A stretch of DNA of 58,017 bases from Rheinheimera sp. Its GTDB lineage: Bacteria; Pseudomonadota; Gammaproteobacteria; Enterobacterales; Alteromonadaceae. Of the stretch, positions 46,974 to 54,574 are shown piece after piece. Every line of letters starts with the position of its first letter. Position 1 is the first letter of the stretch. The translations under genes were made by a program, and so were the position numbers. The stretch covers positions 1 to 58,017 of the forward strand of contig SSFI01000088.1 of assembly GCA_008015325.1 (NCBI GenBank), written 5' to 3'. The notes beneath the pieces were generated by a model. It ran no database searches. It worked only from the letters and a program-made list of their open reading frames with translations, and was not told where the DNA came from.

Positions 46974-47552
46974 ATGGCCAATGATGAACTCGAGTTGTTT
47001 TTACAGGAAATGTCCGGCGTTAAGCGACTGGATGCCGACGTATTAGCCGGCGAAAATGGCGCCGGAACGCCTACACTGGCGCAGCTGGCGCGACGCAAAG
47101 CGGCGGAGCTGGAGCCGGAATACGACCCGAATTATCTGAGTATGGAATACGTTGATTTAGTAAAACCCGACGAAATCCTTGCCTATAAAAAAGATGGGGT
47201 GCAGGAAGGTGTCTACAAAAATCTGCGATTAGGCAAATATCAGGTTGATGCCACGCTGATGTTGTTGGGTAAATCGCTGGTGGAAGCGCGTTCGGCGCTG
47301 GCGCAGTTTGTCTTGGATTGTCATCAACGCGGCATCCGGACTCTGCTGGTGCATCACGGCATGGGCCGTGACAGCAAACCACATCCGGCGATTTTGCGCA
47401 GTTATACCTTTAAATGGCTGCAGCAAATTCCTCAGGTGCTGGCTTGTCACACCGCCTTAAAAGCGCAGGGCGGTTACGCAGCAACTTATGTGTTATTGCA
47501 GAAAAACGCTGAGCAAAAACGCGAAAACCGCGAGATGCATCAAAAAAGGTAA
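46974..47552 (+). CDS. smrA: Smr-domain protein SmrA-like (YdaL)
   Basis: A 192-residue cytoplasmic protein. The C-terminal Smr domain (about 85-175) has LRLGKYQVDATLMLLGKSLVEA and the signature LLVHHGMGRDS, followed by RSYTFKWLQQIPQVLACHTA and GGYAATYVLL. The N-terminus ELELFLQEMSGVKRL is typical of gamma-proteobacterial SmrA. Smr domains nick DNA or cleave RNA on stalled ribosomes; which applies here is not shown. Confidence 0.88.
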   Translation: MANDELELFLQEMSGVKRLDADVLAGENGAGTPTLAQLARRKAAELEPEYDPNYLSMEYVDLVKPDEILAYKKDGVQEGVYKNLRLGKYQVDATLMLLGKSLVEARSALAQFVLDCHQRGIRTLLVHHGMGRDSKPHPAILRSYTFKWLQQIPQVLACHTALKAQGGYAATYVLLQKNAEQKRENREMHQKR

Positions 47553-47572
47553 GGTCATTGTCAGTGTATAGC

Positions 47573-47689
47573 TCAGGCCAGTATCAATACCGCGGCTTCT
47601 GCACTGGTGAACAAGGCCGAACAGGCCATCAGGATAACGAGCACTGCAATGGCAGTGAAACCAAAACCACGGCTGGATGTTTTACGCAT
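47573..47689 (-). CDS. Probable 38-residue membrane peptide
   Basis: A short frame with a Shine-Dalgarno-like GAGGGG before ATG 47689. It starts MRKTSSRGFGF and continues with one hydrophobic helix (TAIAVLVILMACSALFTSA). Basic N-terminus plus single helix suggests a small inner-membrane protein or a prepilin-like or signal peptide. A good promoter lies about 110 bases upstream on the same strand, and the stretch is otherwise empty of genes. I know no family for it. Confidence 0.45.
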   Translation of the reverse strand: MRKTSSRGFGFTAIAVLVILMACSALFTSAEAAVLILA

Positions 47690-47803
47690 GGGGCCCCTCA
47701 TTGCTTTTGTTGTCAGGGTAAATACCACACCAGGCTGGAGTTACGGCCAAATAGCCTGCGCTGACCAAAAGGGGTCAACTGTTCCAGAACCGGGATCCTC
47801 GCC

Positions 47804-47832
47804 AGTGTAGAGCGTTTAAAATTGGATCACAA
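47804..47832 (-). promoter_or_regulatory. Sigma-70 promoter reading into the small membrane peptide gene
   Basis: On the minus strand TTGTGA (47827-47832), 17 bases, then TACACT (47804-47809). The expected transcript would start near 47797. It has a GACC / GGTC hairpin in its leader before the 38-codon frame. Confidence 0.5.
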
Positions 47833-47862
47833 CAGATCTAACCTTTTGATCCGACAATTTAT

Positions 47863-48459
47863 TCAGTTTTGTTTAAAACGCGCTAACCGGCTGTGTGCGA
47901 AAGCCGCATCAAGGATGGCAGTGGTGTAATCTGGAGGTACCGCTGAAACTTCAGTCTCTGTTTGAACCAGTACAAAACCCTGCTTTTGATAAGTCGCTAA
48001 CGCCGCCGGATGATCGTCGCTGCAGGTATGTAACCAGACCCGTCCCTGGCTCCACTGCTGCGCCAGCGCAATAGCAGCTTGCACTAAAGGTCCGCCCAGC
48101 CCCTGCCCGACAAAAGCCGGTAACAGGCCGAAATATTTAAGCTCAACACTATTGTTATCTTCCGGATGGCGACACAACTCAAAAAAACCAGCCGGTGTAC
48201 CGCGCTGATACAGCACAAAAGTCCGCACCTGGCCCGAACTCAAATGTTCAGCCCACTGCTGATAAGTCCAGCCAAGCCGGCCATACCAGCGCCAGGGCGC
48301 ACCAACAGCGACAAACAGGAATTGGCTCAGCTCCGGGCTTGGTACTTCTGCCTCATGGAGATAAACACCTGCCGGCCAGGCCGGCAATGTCAGCTCGGGC
48401 CCCTGATAATCCAGATGCCAAGTGGTCACCAGCGGTGGCAGTTGTGTGGTTTGGGTCAT
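47863..48459 (-). CDS. GNAT-family N-acetyltransferase
   Basis: A 198-residue acetyltransferase. The acetyl-CoA loop is seen in LKYFGLLPAFVGQGLGGPLV (motif A, Q-G-L-G-G), after a PAGFFELCRHPEDNN strand, and motif B in ALATYQKQGFVLVQTE. The substrate is unknown. It follows the crotonase gene by 17 bases on the same strand, so they are likely cotranscribed. Confidence 0.85.
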   Translation of the reverse strand: MTQTTQLPPLVTTWHLDYQGPELTLPAWPAGVYLHEAEVPSPELSQFLFVAVGAPWRWYGRLGWTYQQWAEHLSSGQVRTFVLYQRGTPAGFFELCRHPEDNNSVELKYFGLLPAFVGQGLGGPLVQAAIALAQQWSQGRVWLHTCSDDHPAALATYQKQGFVLVQTETEVSAVPPDYTTAILDAAFAHSRLARFKQN

Positions 48460-48476
48460 TCAGTCGATAAATCCTG

Positions 48477-49241
48477 TCAGTTATTTTTTTGGATACGGGC
48501 CAGTAAGGCCGCAATATGCTGCTGCGCCGCATCGGTCTGCAGCGACTGAAATTGCTGGCGAAACTCAAAGGCCACAGCATCATCCTGCCGGTAGCAGCTG
48601 CGCAATTGCAGCATCGAAGTTTTGGTTTGGCGTACCAGAGCCGTTGGTATCGTCGATAAATGCGCACATAGCTGTTTGGCGCGCGTCAGCAGCACTTCTT
48701 CATCGACCAGTTCTTTAACAAAACCCTGCGCTAGTGCCTGCTGGGCCGACAACCGTTCGCCGGAGAAAATCATCGCTGCGGCCTGCTGCCAGCCAACCAG
48801 TTGTGGTAACAACCAGGTGTGGCCACCGCCGGGGTGAATGGCCAGATTAAAAAACCGGCTTTCAAACCAGGCTTCCGGACTCGCCAGACGAATATCACAA
48901 GCCATCGCCAGATTCATACCGGCGCCTAAAGCCGGGCCGTTCACCAGCGCTATGGTAAATAAGGGGCTGTGTGCCACTGAAGTAAAAGCCGAATAAATCT
49001 GCTGCAGCTCTTCACCATCGCCCTGCGCAGCCTGTTGCAGCGCCGTCAAATCAGCACCGGAACAAAAAGCACCGGCGCGCCCCGTCACCGCTAAGGCTTT
49101 GACTGCCGGGTTGTCCAGCAAAGCTTCCACCGCTTTGGCGATCTCGAGTGCCGACGCCGGTGTTAACAAATTGCGTTTTTCGCTGCTGACTAACGTCAGT
49201 ACAGCCAGATGATCAATGATTTCTAAAGTATAAGCAGCCAT
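48477..49241 (-). CDS. Enoyl-CoA hydratase/isomerase family protein
   Basis: A 254-residue crotonase-fold protein. The CoA and oxyanion-hole segments are GRAGAFCSGADLTALQQAAQ and LVNGPALGAGMNLAMACDIR. The usual catalytic Glu of hydratases in this second motif (G-G-G-x-E) is not obvious; GPALGAG is present instead, so hydratase activity is uncertain. It may act in fatty or branched-chain acid breakdown. The start codon overlaps the stop of the dehydrogenase gene. Confidence 0.82.
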   Translation of the reverse strand: MAAYTLEIIDHLAVLTLVSSEKRNLLTPASALEIAKAVEALLDNPAVKALAVTGRAGAFCSGADLTALQQAAQGDGEELQQIYSAFTSVAHSPLFTIALVNGPALGAGMNLAMACDIRLASPEAWFESRFFNLAIHPGGGHTWLLPQLVGWQQAAAMIFSGERLSAQQALAQGFVKELVDEEVLLTRAKQLCAHLSTIPTALVRQTKTSMLQLRSCYRQDDAVAFEFRQQFQSLQTDAAQQHIAALLARIQKNN

Positions 49242-50164
49242 CAGTATCCTCTTATGCGGTCGACCTGATTGACCATCGGCAGGCCAGCCTGCACCCGGCG
49301 GTAATTTTCGGCAATTTGTGCCACAGCGGTATCGGCATTAGTCACTGCCGAAATATGTGGTGTCAACAGCACACCCGGCGTACGCCAGAACGGGTGCGCC
49401 GTCGGTAAAGGCTCTGTGCGGAACACGTCAAGACAAGCAGCGGCAACGTGGCCACTTTGCACGGCCGCCAATAAAGCCTCGTCATCCACAATAGCACCAC
49501 GCGCCACGTTAACCAGAATAGCGCCGGTTTTGAGCTGCTGAAGCCGCGCCTCATTCAGCAGATTTTCGGTCGCTGGCGTTAACGGCAACAGACAAATCAG
49601 CATATCAGCTTGCGCCACTGCGGCGGCAAACTGCTCAGGACCGGCAAAACACTGTACGCCGCTGATCTGGCGTTGACTGCCAGACCAGCCGCTGACCTGA
49701 TAACCCAAAGCGGCAAAATGTCGCGCAGCTGCAGCGCCGAGCTCGCCTAAGCCCAATACACAAATCTGCTGAATTTTTCTGGGCGAGCGCGGTTTCCACA
49801 GCTGTTGCTGCTGATTGGCGCTGAACTCGTCAAACCGCAGCCGGTAATAATTCAGCACCGTATCCAGGTATTGCAGCATAGACGCGGTCAGATGCGGGTC
49901 GACGATTCGGGCCAGCGGTAAATCTGCAGGCAAGGTGCTGTCAGACAGAATACTATCGACGCCGGCGCCAAAGGACTGCAAGGCTTTAAGATTCGGTAAC
50001 GCAGCCACCACGCCGGGCGGCTGCTTCCACAGCACAGCAAAATCGACCGCAGACGGGTTTTGCAGCTGCGGCCAGACTTCAATCGCCACATCCGGCAACT
50101 GTTGCTGTAATGCGGCAATCACGCCATCTAGTTTACGGTCCGGAATAATCAGCGCAATGCTCAT
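49241..50164 (-). CDS. D-2-hydroxyacid dehydrogenase (glyoxylate/hydroxypyruvate reductase A-like)
   Basis: A 307-residue NAD(P)-dependent dehydrogenase. It has the Rossmann motif VLGLGELGAAAARHFAALGY, then LICLLPLTPATENLLN and the catalytic Arg, Glu and His in NVARGAIVDD, DVFRTEPLPTAHPFW and LLTPHISAVT. It is closest in style to GhrA. I start at ATG 50164 (MSIALIIPDRK), since the longer frame adds a non-homologous leader. Confidence 0.85.
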   Translation of the reverse strand: MSIALIIPDRKLDGVIAALQQQLPDVAIEVWPQLQNPSAVDFAVLWKQPPGVVAALPNLKALQSFGAGVDSILSDSTLPADLPLARIVDPHLTASMLQYLDTVLNYYRLRFDEFSANQQQQLWKPRSPRKIQQICVLGLGELGAAAARHFAALGYQVSGWSGSQRQISGVQCFAGPEQFAAAVAQADMLICLLPLTPATENLLNEARLQQLKTGAILVNVARGAIVDDEALLAAVQSGHVAAACLDVFRTEPLPTAHPFWRTPGVLLTPHISAVTNADTAVAQIAENYRRVQAGLPMVNQVDRIRGY

Positions 50165-50343
50165 AACTAGCTCAATTGTCAGAAGATATGGCTTCATTCT
50201 AAACAGCCCTGTCACTGCCTGACCAGTCAGAAATCCAATCGCCCGGCGGAAATTTCAGCAAATTGCCATAATTCTGTGACCGCACTGTCATACAGCCTGC
50301 TTAGCCTTGGCGTGATACCGAATGACCCGGCACCGAGGCAAGC

Positions 50344-52056
50344 ATGTTAAATGTGGAACAAGTCGTCGAGCGGCACCTGCCGCAACTGAATAACAACAGC
50401 TGGCTGGCCAAACCGGTCAAAGGCGCGCTGAAACATCTGCTGCATGAAGATGAATTTCAGCGCTTTGCAGCGCAATATCCGCATCTGTTTGGTCTGGAGT
50501 TTGTTGAGCAGGTGCTGGATTATTTTGCCTTTCGCTATCAGGTACGCGACAACGAATTAGAGCGCATTCCGGCGGCTGGCCGGGTTGTCATTATCGCCAA
50601 TCACCCGATAGGCTCACTCGACGGCCTGGCGCTGATTAAGCTCGTCAGCGATATCCGGCCTGATGTCAAAGTGGTGGCCAATCAATTACTGAGCAGCATA
50701 GGCCCGCTGCACGACCTGCTGCTGCCGGTCAATAACATGCAAGGCAATACGGAGCGCAGGATGCTGGATAATATCGGCGCGCATCTGGCTGCAGAAGGCG
50801 CAGTGATTTTGTTTCCGGCCGGCGAAGTGTCGCGGTTAAAACCCAACGGCGTGCGTGACGGTAAATGGCATGGCGGCTTTTTACGTTTTGCCCGTGCCGC
50901 CAAAGCACCGATCCTGCCGATTTATATCGATGCCCGCAATTCACTGCTGTTTTATGGCGCCTCAATGCTGTACAAGCCACTGTCGACCATGTTGCTGGTG
51001 CAGGAGATGTTTAAGCAAAAGCATAAACATATTGGCCTTCGCATCGGCGACATGATCCCTTACGACAGCTTTGCCCAACCACTATTTGACCATAAAACCA
51101 TGGTCAAAGTGTTTAAAAAACATCTGTATCGCCTCGCCAAAGACAAAACACCGCTGCTGAAAACCCAGTCGGCTATCGCCCACCCGGAAGACCGGCAAAT
51201 GCTGAAAAAGGCTATCAGCCAATGCCCGCGTCTCGGCGAAACGGCAGATGGTAAACAAATTTATCTGTATCAGCCGGAGCCCGGTTCCGTGCTGCTGCGT
51301 GAAATTGGCCGGCTGCGTGAATTCGCTTTTCGGGCCGTGGGCGAAGGCAGCGGCAAACGCCGCGACACCGATAAATACGATAGTTATTACCAGCAGCTGA
51401 TTTTATGGGACAACGACGAGCTGGAAATTGTCGGCGCTTATCGTTTTGCCGAAGCTGCACCTGTGTTGGCCGAGCACGGCCCGCAGGGCCTGTACACGGC
51501 ATCGTTATTTCAGTTCAGCGCACAGCTGCAACCGGTGCTGGCGCAGGGGCTGGAACTGGGCCGCAGTTTTGTCCAGCCGAAATACTGGGGCAAACGCAGC
51601 CTGGATTATCTGTGGTACGGCATCGGCGCCTATTTAAAACAAAAACCGCATATCCGGTATTTATTTGGCGGCGTCAGCCTGTCGAACAGCTATCCCAAAG
51701 CTGCCCGCGATTTGCTGGTGTATTTTTACACTTTATACTTCAGCAGCGAAGATGATAGTGCCCTGCCGAACCGGCCATATGCACTCGACATCACCACTAT
51801 GCAGCAGCTACAACAGCATTTCAGTGGTAATAACTACACCGAAGACTTTGTCGAGCTGAAACACTTATTGGCCAATATGGGCTTAGCGGTGCCGACTTTG
51901 TATAAACAATACAGTGAATTGACCGAACCCGGTGGTGTGCAGTTTTTATCTTTTGGCGTGGACCCTGAGTTCGCTGATTGTATTGATGGCCTGGTGCTGG
52001 TGGATATCAGCAAGATTAAAGCAGCAAAACGGGCGCGATATTTGAGCGAGGCATAA
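50344..52056 (+). CDS. Two-domain acyltransferase resembling OlsF (ornithine lipid synthesis)
   Basis: A 570-residue protein with two catalytic halves. Residues about 75-260 are a PlsC-type O-acyltransferase: IANHPIGSLDGLALIKL (catalytic His and Asp), LFPAGEVSRLKPNGVRDGKW and APILPIYI. Residues about 305-500 form a GNAT-like N-acyltransferase of the OlsB/hemolysin family: LREIGRLREFAFRAVGEGSG, DKYDSYYQQLILWDND, and ELGRSFVQPKYWGKRSLDYL. This fusion is the layout of OlsF, which makes ornithine lipids in one protein. That function is inferred from layout. A terminator follows directly. Confidence 0.82.
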   Translation: MLNVEQVVERHLPQLNNNSWLAKPVKGALKHLLHEDEFQRFAAQYPHLFGLEFVEQVLDYFAFRYQVRDNELERIPAAGRVVIIANHPIGSLDGLALIKLVSDIRPDVKVVANQLLSSIGPLHDLLLPVNNMQGNTERRMLDNIGAHLAAEGAVILFPAGEVSRLKPNGVRDGKWHGGFLRFARAAKAPILPIYIDARNSLLFYGASMLYKPLSTMLLVQEMFKQKHKHIGLRIGDMIPYDSFAQPLFDHKTMVKVFKKHLYRLAKDKTPLLKTQSAIAHPEDRQMLKKAISQCPRLGETADGKQIYLYQPEPGSVLLREIGRLREFAFRAVGEGSGKRRDTDKYDSYYQQLILWDNDELEIVGAYRFAEAAPVLAEHGPQGLYTASLFQFSAQLQPVLAQGLELGRSFVQPKYWGKRSLDYLWYGIGAYLKQKPHIRYLFGGVSLSNSYPKAARDLLVYFYTLYFSSEDDSALPNRPYALDITTMQQLQQHFSGNNYTEDFVELKHLLANMGLAVPTLYKQYSELTEPGGVQFLSFGVDPEFADCIDGLVLVDISKIKAAKRARYLSEA

Positions 52057-52088
52057 AAAAACGCCGGCAGAAACCGGCGTTTTGTTTT
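52056..52088. terminator. Bidirectional terminator between the OlsF-like gene and the sugar permease
   Basis: Stem AACGCCGG / CCGGCGTT with a CAGAAA loop, A-run before and T-run after, between convergent genes. Confidence 0.85.
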
Positions 52089-52099
52089 AAAACAACATG

Positions 52100-53368
52100 C
52101 TAAATCTGCGGCTGCTTAATCTTCGAGCCAACCAGACCGTAATAACAGATATAGACGTAGCAGAATACCGGCACGATAAAGCTCAGTTGCAGACCAATGG
52201 TATCCGCCAATACTGCCTGTAACACCGGAACCAGTGCGCCACCGACAATTGCGGCGCACAGCACGCCACTGCCGTTACTGGTGAAACGGCCAAGGCCTGT
52301 TACCGCCAGACTGAAAATCGTCGGGAACATAATAGAGTTAAATAAACCAACCGCCAGCAGGGACCACATCGCCAGCGGACCGCTGCCAACAATAGCCACT
52401 ACCACTAACAAAGCTGCAACCACGGCATTAAAAGCCAGCACTTTCCCTGCAGAGATTTTTTGCATCACCGCAGCACCAATGAATCGGCCGACCATAGCGC
52501 CGCCCCAGTAATAACTTAAGTAGGCTGCTGCTTGTGCTTCCGGCATGCCGGCGATATGCGGCTCGCCGAGGAAATTTACCAGATAACTGCCAATCGACAC
52601 TTCACCGCCGACATAAACAAAAATCCCCAGCGCACCCAGTACTAAGTGGCTGTATTGCCAGGCAGAGCCTGGATCGGCATTTACTTTTTCATCGACATGG
52701 TGCTCAGACACTGTTGGCAGCTTTAATTTGGCAAACACCGCAGCCAGCACCAGTAAGGCACCAGCCAGCATCAGATAAGGAATTTGTACAGCTTCAGCTT
52801 CCTGTAGTTTGTGTTCAGCAGTGCCAGCGGCCGCTGTCACTGCGCCCATGATCATCAGACCACCAAACCAAGGGGCAATAGTAGTGCCGAGCGAGTTAAA
52901 GGCTTGCGTCATCGACAAGCGGCTTGATGCGGTTTCAGCACGGCCAAGTGCTGTGACATAAGGATTCGCCGCCACTTGTAAAATCGTGATACCTGCAGCG
53001 AGCACAAACAATGCGCCTAAAAACAACGCATAAGTCTGAGTGGACGCGGCCGGATAAAACAACACACAACCACTGGCCGCGATCAGCAGACCAATGACAA
53101 TACCACGCTGATAACCGGCACGACGCACCAGCAAACCGGCCGGCAGCGACACCAGAAAATAAGCGCCAAAGAAACAGAACTGAATTAAAGATGCCTGGGT
53201 GTAACTCAGGTCAAACACATTTTTCAGGTGCGGGATCAAAATGTCGTTCAGACAAGTGATAAAACCCCAGATAAAAAACAAAAACGTCAGGCTGGTCAGG
53301 GCAAAACCATGATTCTGCCCGCTGGCGTCGGTTTTAAAAGCCTCGCCGGATGGTGTGGTTACTGACAT
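52100..53368 (-). CDS. Sugar:H+ symporter, MFS FucP/GluP-NagP type
   Basis: A 422-residue inner-membrane transporter with 12 hydrophobic segments. Family marks are [20 protein letters not shown] in helix one, [33 protein letters not shown] and [20 protein letters not shown]. These fit the FHS group (fucose, glucose/galactose and N-acetylglucosamine permeases). The sugar is not decided by neighbours, since no catabolic gene is adjacent. Confidence 0.88.
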   Translation of the reverse strand: MSVTTPSGEAFKTDASGQNHGFALTSLTFLFFIWGFITCLNDILIPHLKNVFDLSYTQASLIQFCFFGAYFLVSLPAGLLVRRAGYQRGIVIGLLIAASGCVLFYPAASTQTYALFLGALFVLAAGITILQVAANPYVTALGRAETASSRLSMTQAFNSLGTTIAPWFGGLMIMGAVTAAAGTAEHKLQEAEAVQIPYLMLAGALLVLAAVFAKLKLPTVSEHHVDEKVNADPGSAWQYSHLVLGALGIFVYVGGEVSIGSYLVNFLGEPHIAGMPEAQAAAYLSYYWGGAMVGRFIGAAVMQKISAGKVLAFNAVVAALLVVVAIVGSGPLAMWSLLAVGLFNSIMFPTIFSLAVTGLGRFTSNGSGVLCAAIVGGALVPVLQAVLADTIGLQLSFIVPVFCYVYICYYGLVGSKIKQPQI

Positions 53369-53483
53369 ACAAATTCTCTTGTTATGGAAGTGTCTATCCT
53401 GTGCGTGACTAAAACGGCCGATGCGGTCTCTCCCCTCTGTCAGTCAGTCCTGACGAAGCCCGCAGCCAGATTTAGCTGTTTGT

Positions 53484-53511
53484 ACTATACGCATCAATCA
53501 CCGCCTTGCAA
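53484..53511 (-). promoter_or_regulatory. Promoter of the sugar permease gene
   Basis: On the minus strand TTGCAA (53506-53511), 16 bases, TATAGT (53484-53489). The transcript would start near 53477 with a leader of about 110 bases. Confidence 0.55.
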
Positions 53512-53526
53512 ACACCCCAACACTGC

Positions 53527-53564
53527 CATACGTATGTAAGTTTCCAACATTTTGTCGAAAATGT
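53527..53564. promoter_or_regulatory. Two palindromes upstream of the permease promoter
   Basis: CATACGTATG (53527-53536) is a perfect 10-base palindrome. ACATTTT / AAAATGT with a 4-base centre (53547-53564) is a near-perfect 18-base palindrome. Both lie just upstream of the -35, the usual place for a sugar regulator; I cannot name one. Confidence 0.4.
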
Positions 53565-53596
53565 ACCTCTTTATTCTCCAACTGCTACCACTTCAG

Positions 53597-53622
53597 CAAA
53601 GTTTGTTTCATATCAAACTTTG
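53597..53622. promoter_or_regulatory. FNR-like site within a 9-base inverted repeat upstream of ompW
   Basis: TTGTT-TCAT-ATCAA (53603-53616) matches the FNR box TTGAT-N4-ATCAA at nine of ten fixed bases. It is nested in the perfect inverted repeat CAAAGTTTG / CAAACTTTG. It lies about 120 bases before ompW; E. coli ompW is known to respond to oxygen through FNR. Confidence 0.45.
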
Positions 53623-53736
53623 GCGCTGCAAAGGGGATTGTTGCGGTAAAAGCTTGATCCAGCCCAAAGTTTTGCCTGCTCAGAAGCGCACAATGCCTGC
53701 AGTTAAACAAGACCTGTGTCTCTGAAGGAAAATAAT

Positions 53737-54435
53737 ATGAACACCAAACTGAACCTGTTTGCTCTGGCCCTGGCTGGTTTTACTACTGCCGCTTCTGCCA
53801 ATATCTCTGTCAACGTTGGCGCCATTACTGTGGCACCAAATGACAGCAGCAGCTCATTAAACGTGGTGGAAAAAGTTGCCGGTTTACCAACAGGCTCCAC
53901 AGCGGTCTCGGTCGACAACAACACCCAGCTGGGCCTGACTATCGACTACAAATTCAATAAAAACTGGACCGCAGAACTGATTGCTGCCACACCTTTCAGC
54001 CACGACATCGCAGTGAAAGGCTCAGCCATTGACGGCCTGGCGATTGGCAATACCAAACATCTGCCACCAACTTTAGTAGCGCAATATCACTTTGACGTCG
54101 GTAACAGCAACTTTGACCCATTCGTCGGTGTTGGTCTGAACTACACCAAATTCTTTGATGAATCCGCCTCAGGTGCATTAAAAACCACACTGCAGGCGCT
54201 GAAAGTGACCACAGCTTCTGATGATGTCGACCTGAAGTTAAAAGCAAGCTGGGGCCTGGCGCTGCAAGCTGGTTTTAACTACAAACTGAGCGACAACTGG
54301 GGTGCTCACTTTGCGGTCAGCAAAATGGATATCGACACTACTGGTGAAGTGCGCGTCAATGACAACGTGATCCAAAGCGTCGACGTGCAAATCGACCCAT
54401 GGGTTTATATGGTTGGCGTGCGCTGGAGCATGTAA
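53737..54435 (+). CDS. ompW: Outer membrane protein OmpW
   Basis: A 232-residue eight-stranded beta-barrel precursor. The signal peptide MNTKLNLFALALAGFTTAAS is followed by family stretches: ISVNVGAITVAPNDSSS, NNTQLGLTIDYKFNKNWTAE, TPFSHDI, LPPTLVAQYHFDVGNSNFDP, GVGLNYTKFF and terminal PWVYMVGVRWSM without a final Phe. Small hydrophobic compounds are thought to pass through OmpW channels. GAAGGA precedes ATG 53737. Confidence 0.94.
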   Translation: MNTKLNLFALALAGFTTAASANISVNVGAITVAPNDSSSSLNVVEKVAGLPTGSTAVSVDNNTQLGLTIDYKFNKNWTAELIAATPFSHDIAVKGSAIDGLAIGNTKHLPPTLVAQYHFDVGNSNFDPFVGVGLNYTKFFDESASGALKTTLQALKVTTASDDVDLKLKASWGLALQAGFNYKLSDNWGAHFAVSKMDIDTTGEVRVNDNVIQSVDVQIDPWVYMVGVRWSM

Positions 54436-54443
54436 GCAAAAAT

Positions 54444-54466
54444 TTATCCTGCGGCAAACAGGATAA
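54444..54466 (+). other. Hairpin after ompW
   Basis: Perfect 8-base stem TTATCCTG / CAGGATAA with a 7-base loop eight bases past the stop. There is no T-run, so it is more likely a 3' stabilising or processing hairpin than a terminator. Confidence 0.5.
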
Positions 54467-54521
54467 AACGCCGGCAGGCAGCCGGTGTAGCAGCACGGAG
54501 GGTGCAGAATAAGGGGGAACA

Positions 54522-54550
54522 AAACAGCGGCTTTGCCGCTGTTTTTATTT
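54522..54550. terminator. Bidirectional terminator between ompW and the ABC exporter
   Basis: Stem ACAGCGG / CCGCTGT with loop CTTTG, A-run before and T-run after. Confidence 0.8.
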
Positions 54551-54574
54551 TAAAAAGCTCGTGAAACTACTTTA

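Noticed and set aside
47558-47810. Two plus-strand frames of about 68 codons downstream of smrA
   Set aside because: No ribosome site and a composition without structure; the minus strand has a better small frame with promoter.
48727-48993. Crotonase gene as a decayed pseudogene because the usual catalytic Glu motif is absent
   Set aside because: The frame is intact and of full length, and many crotonase-fold enzymes use other catalytic residues.
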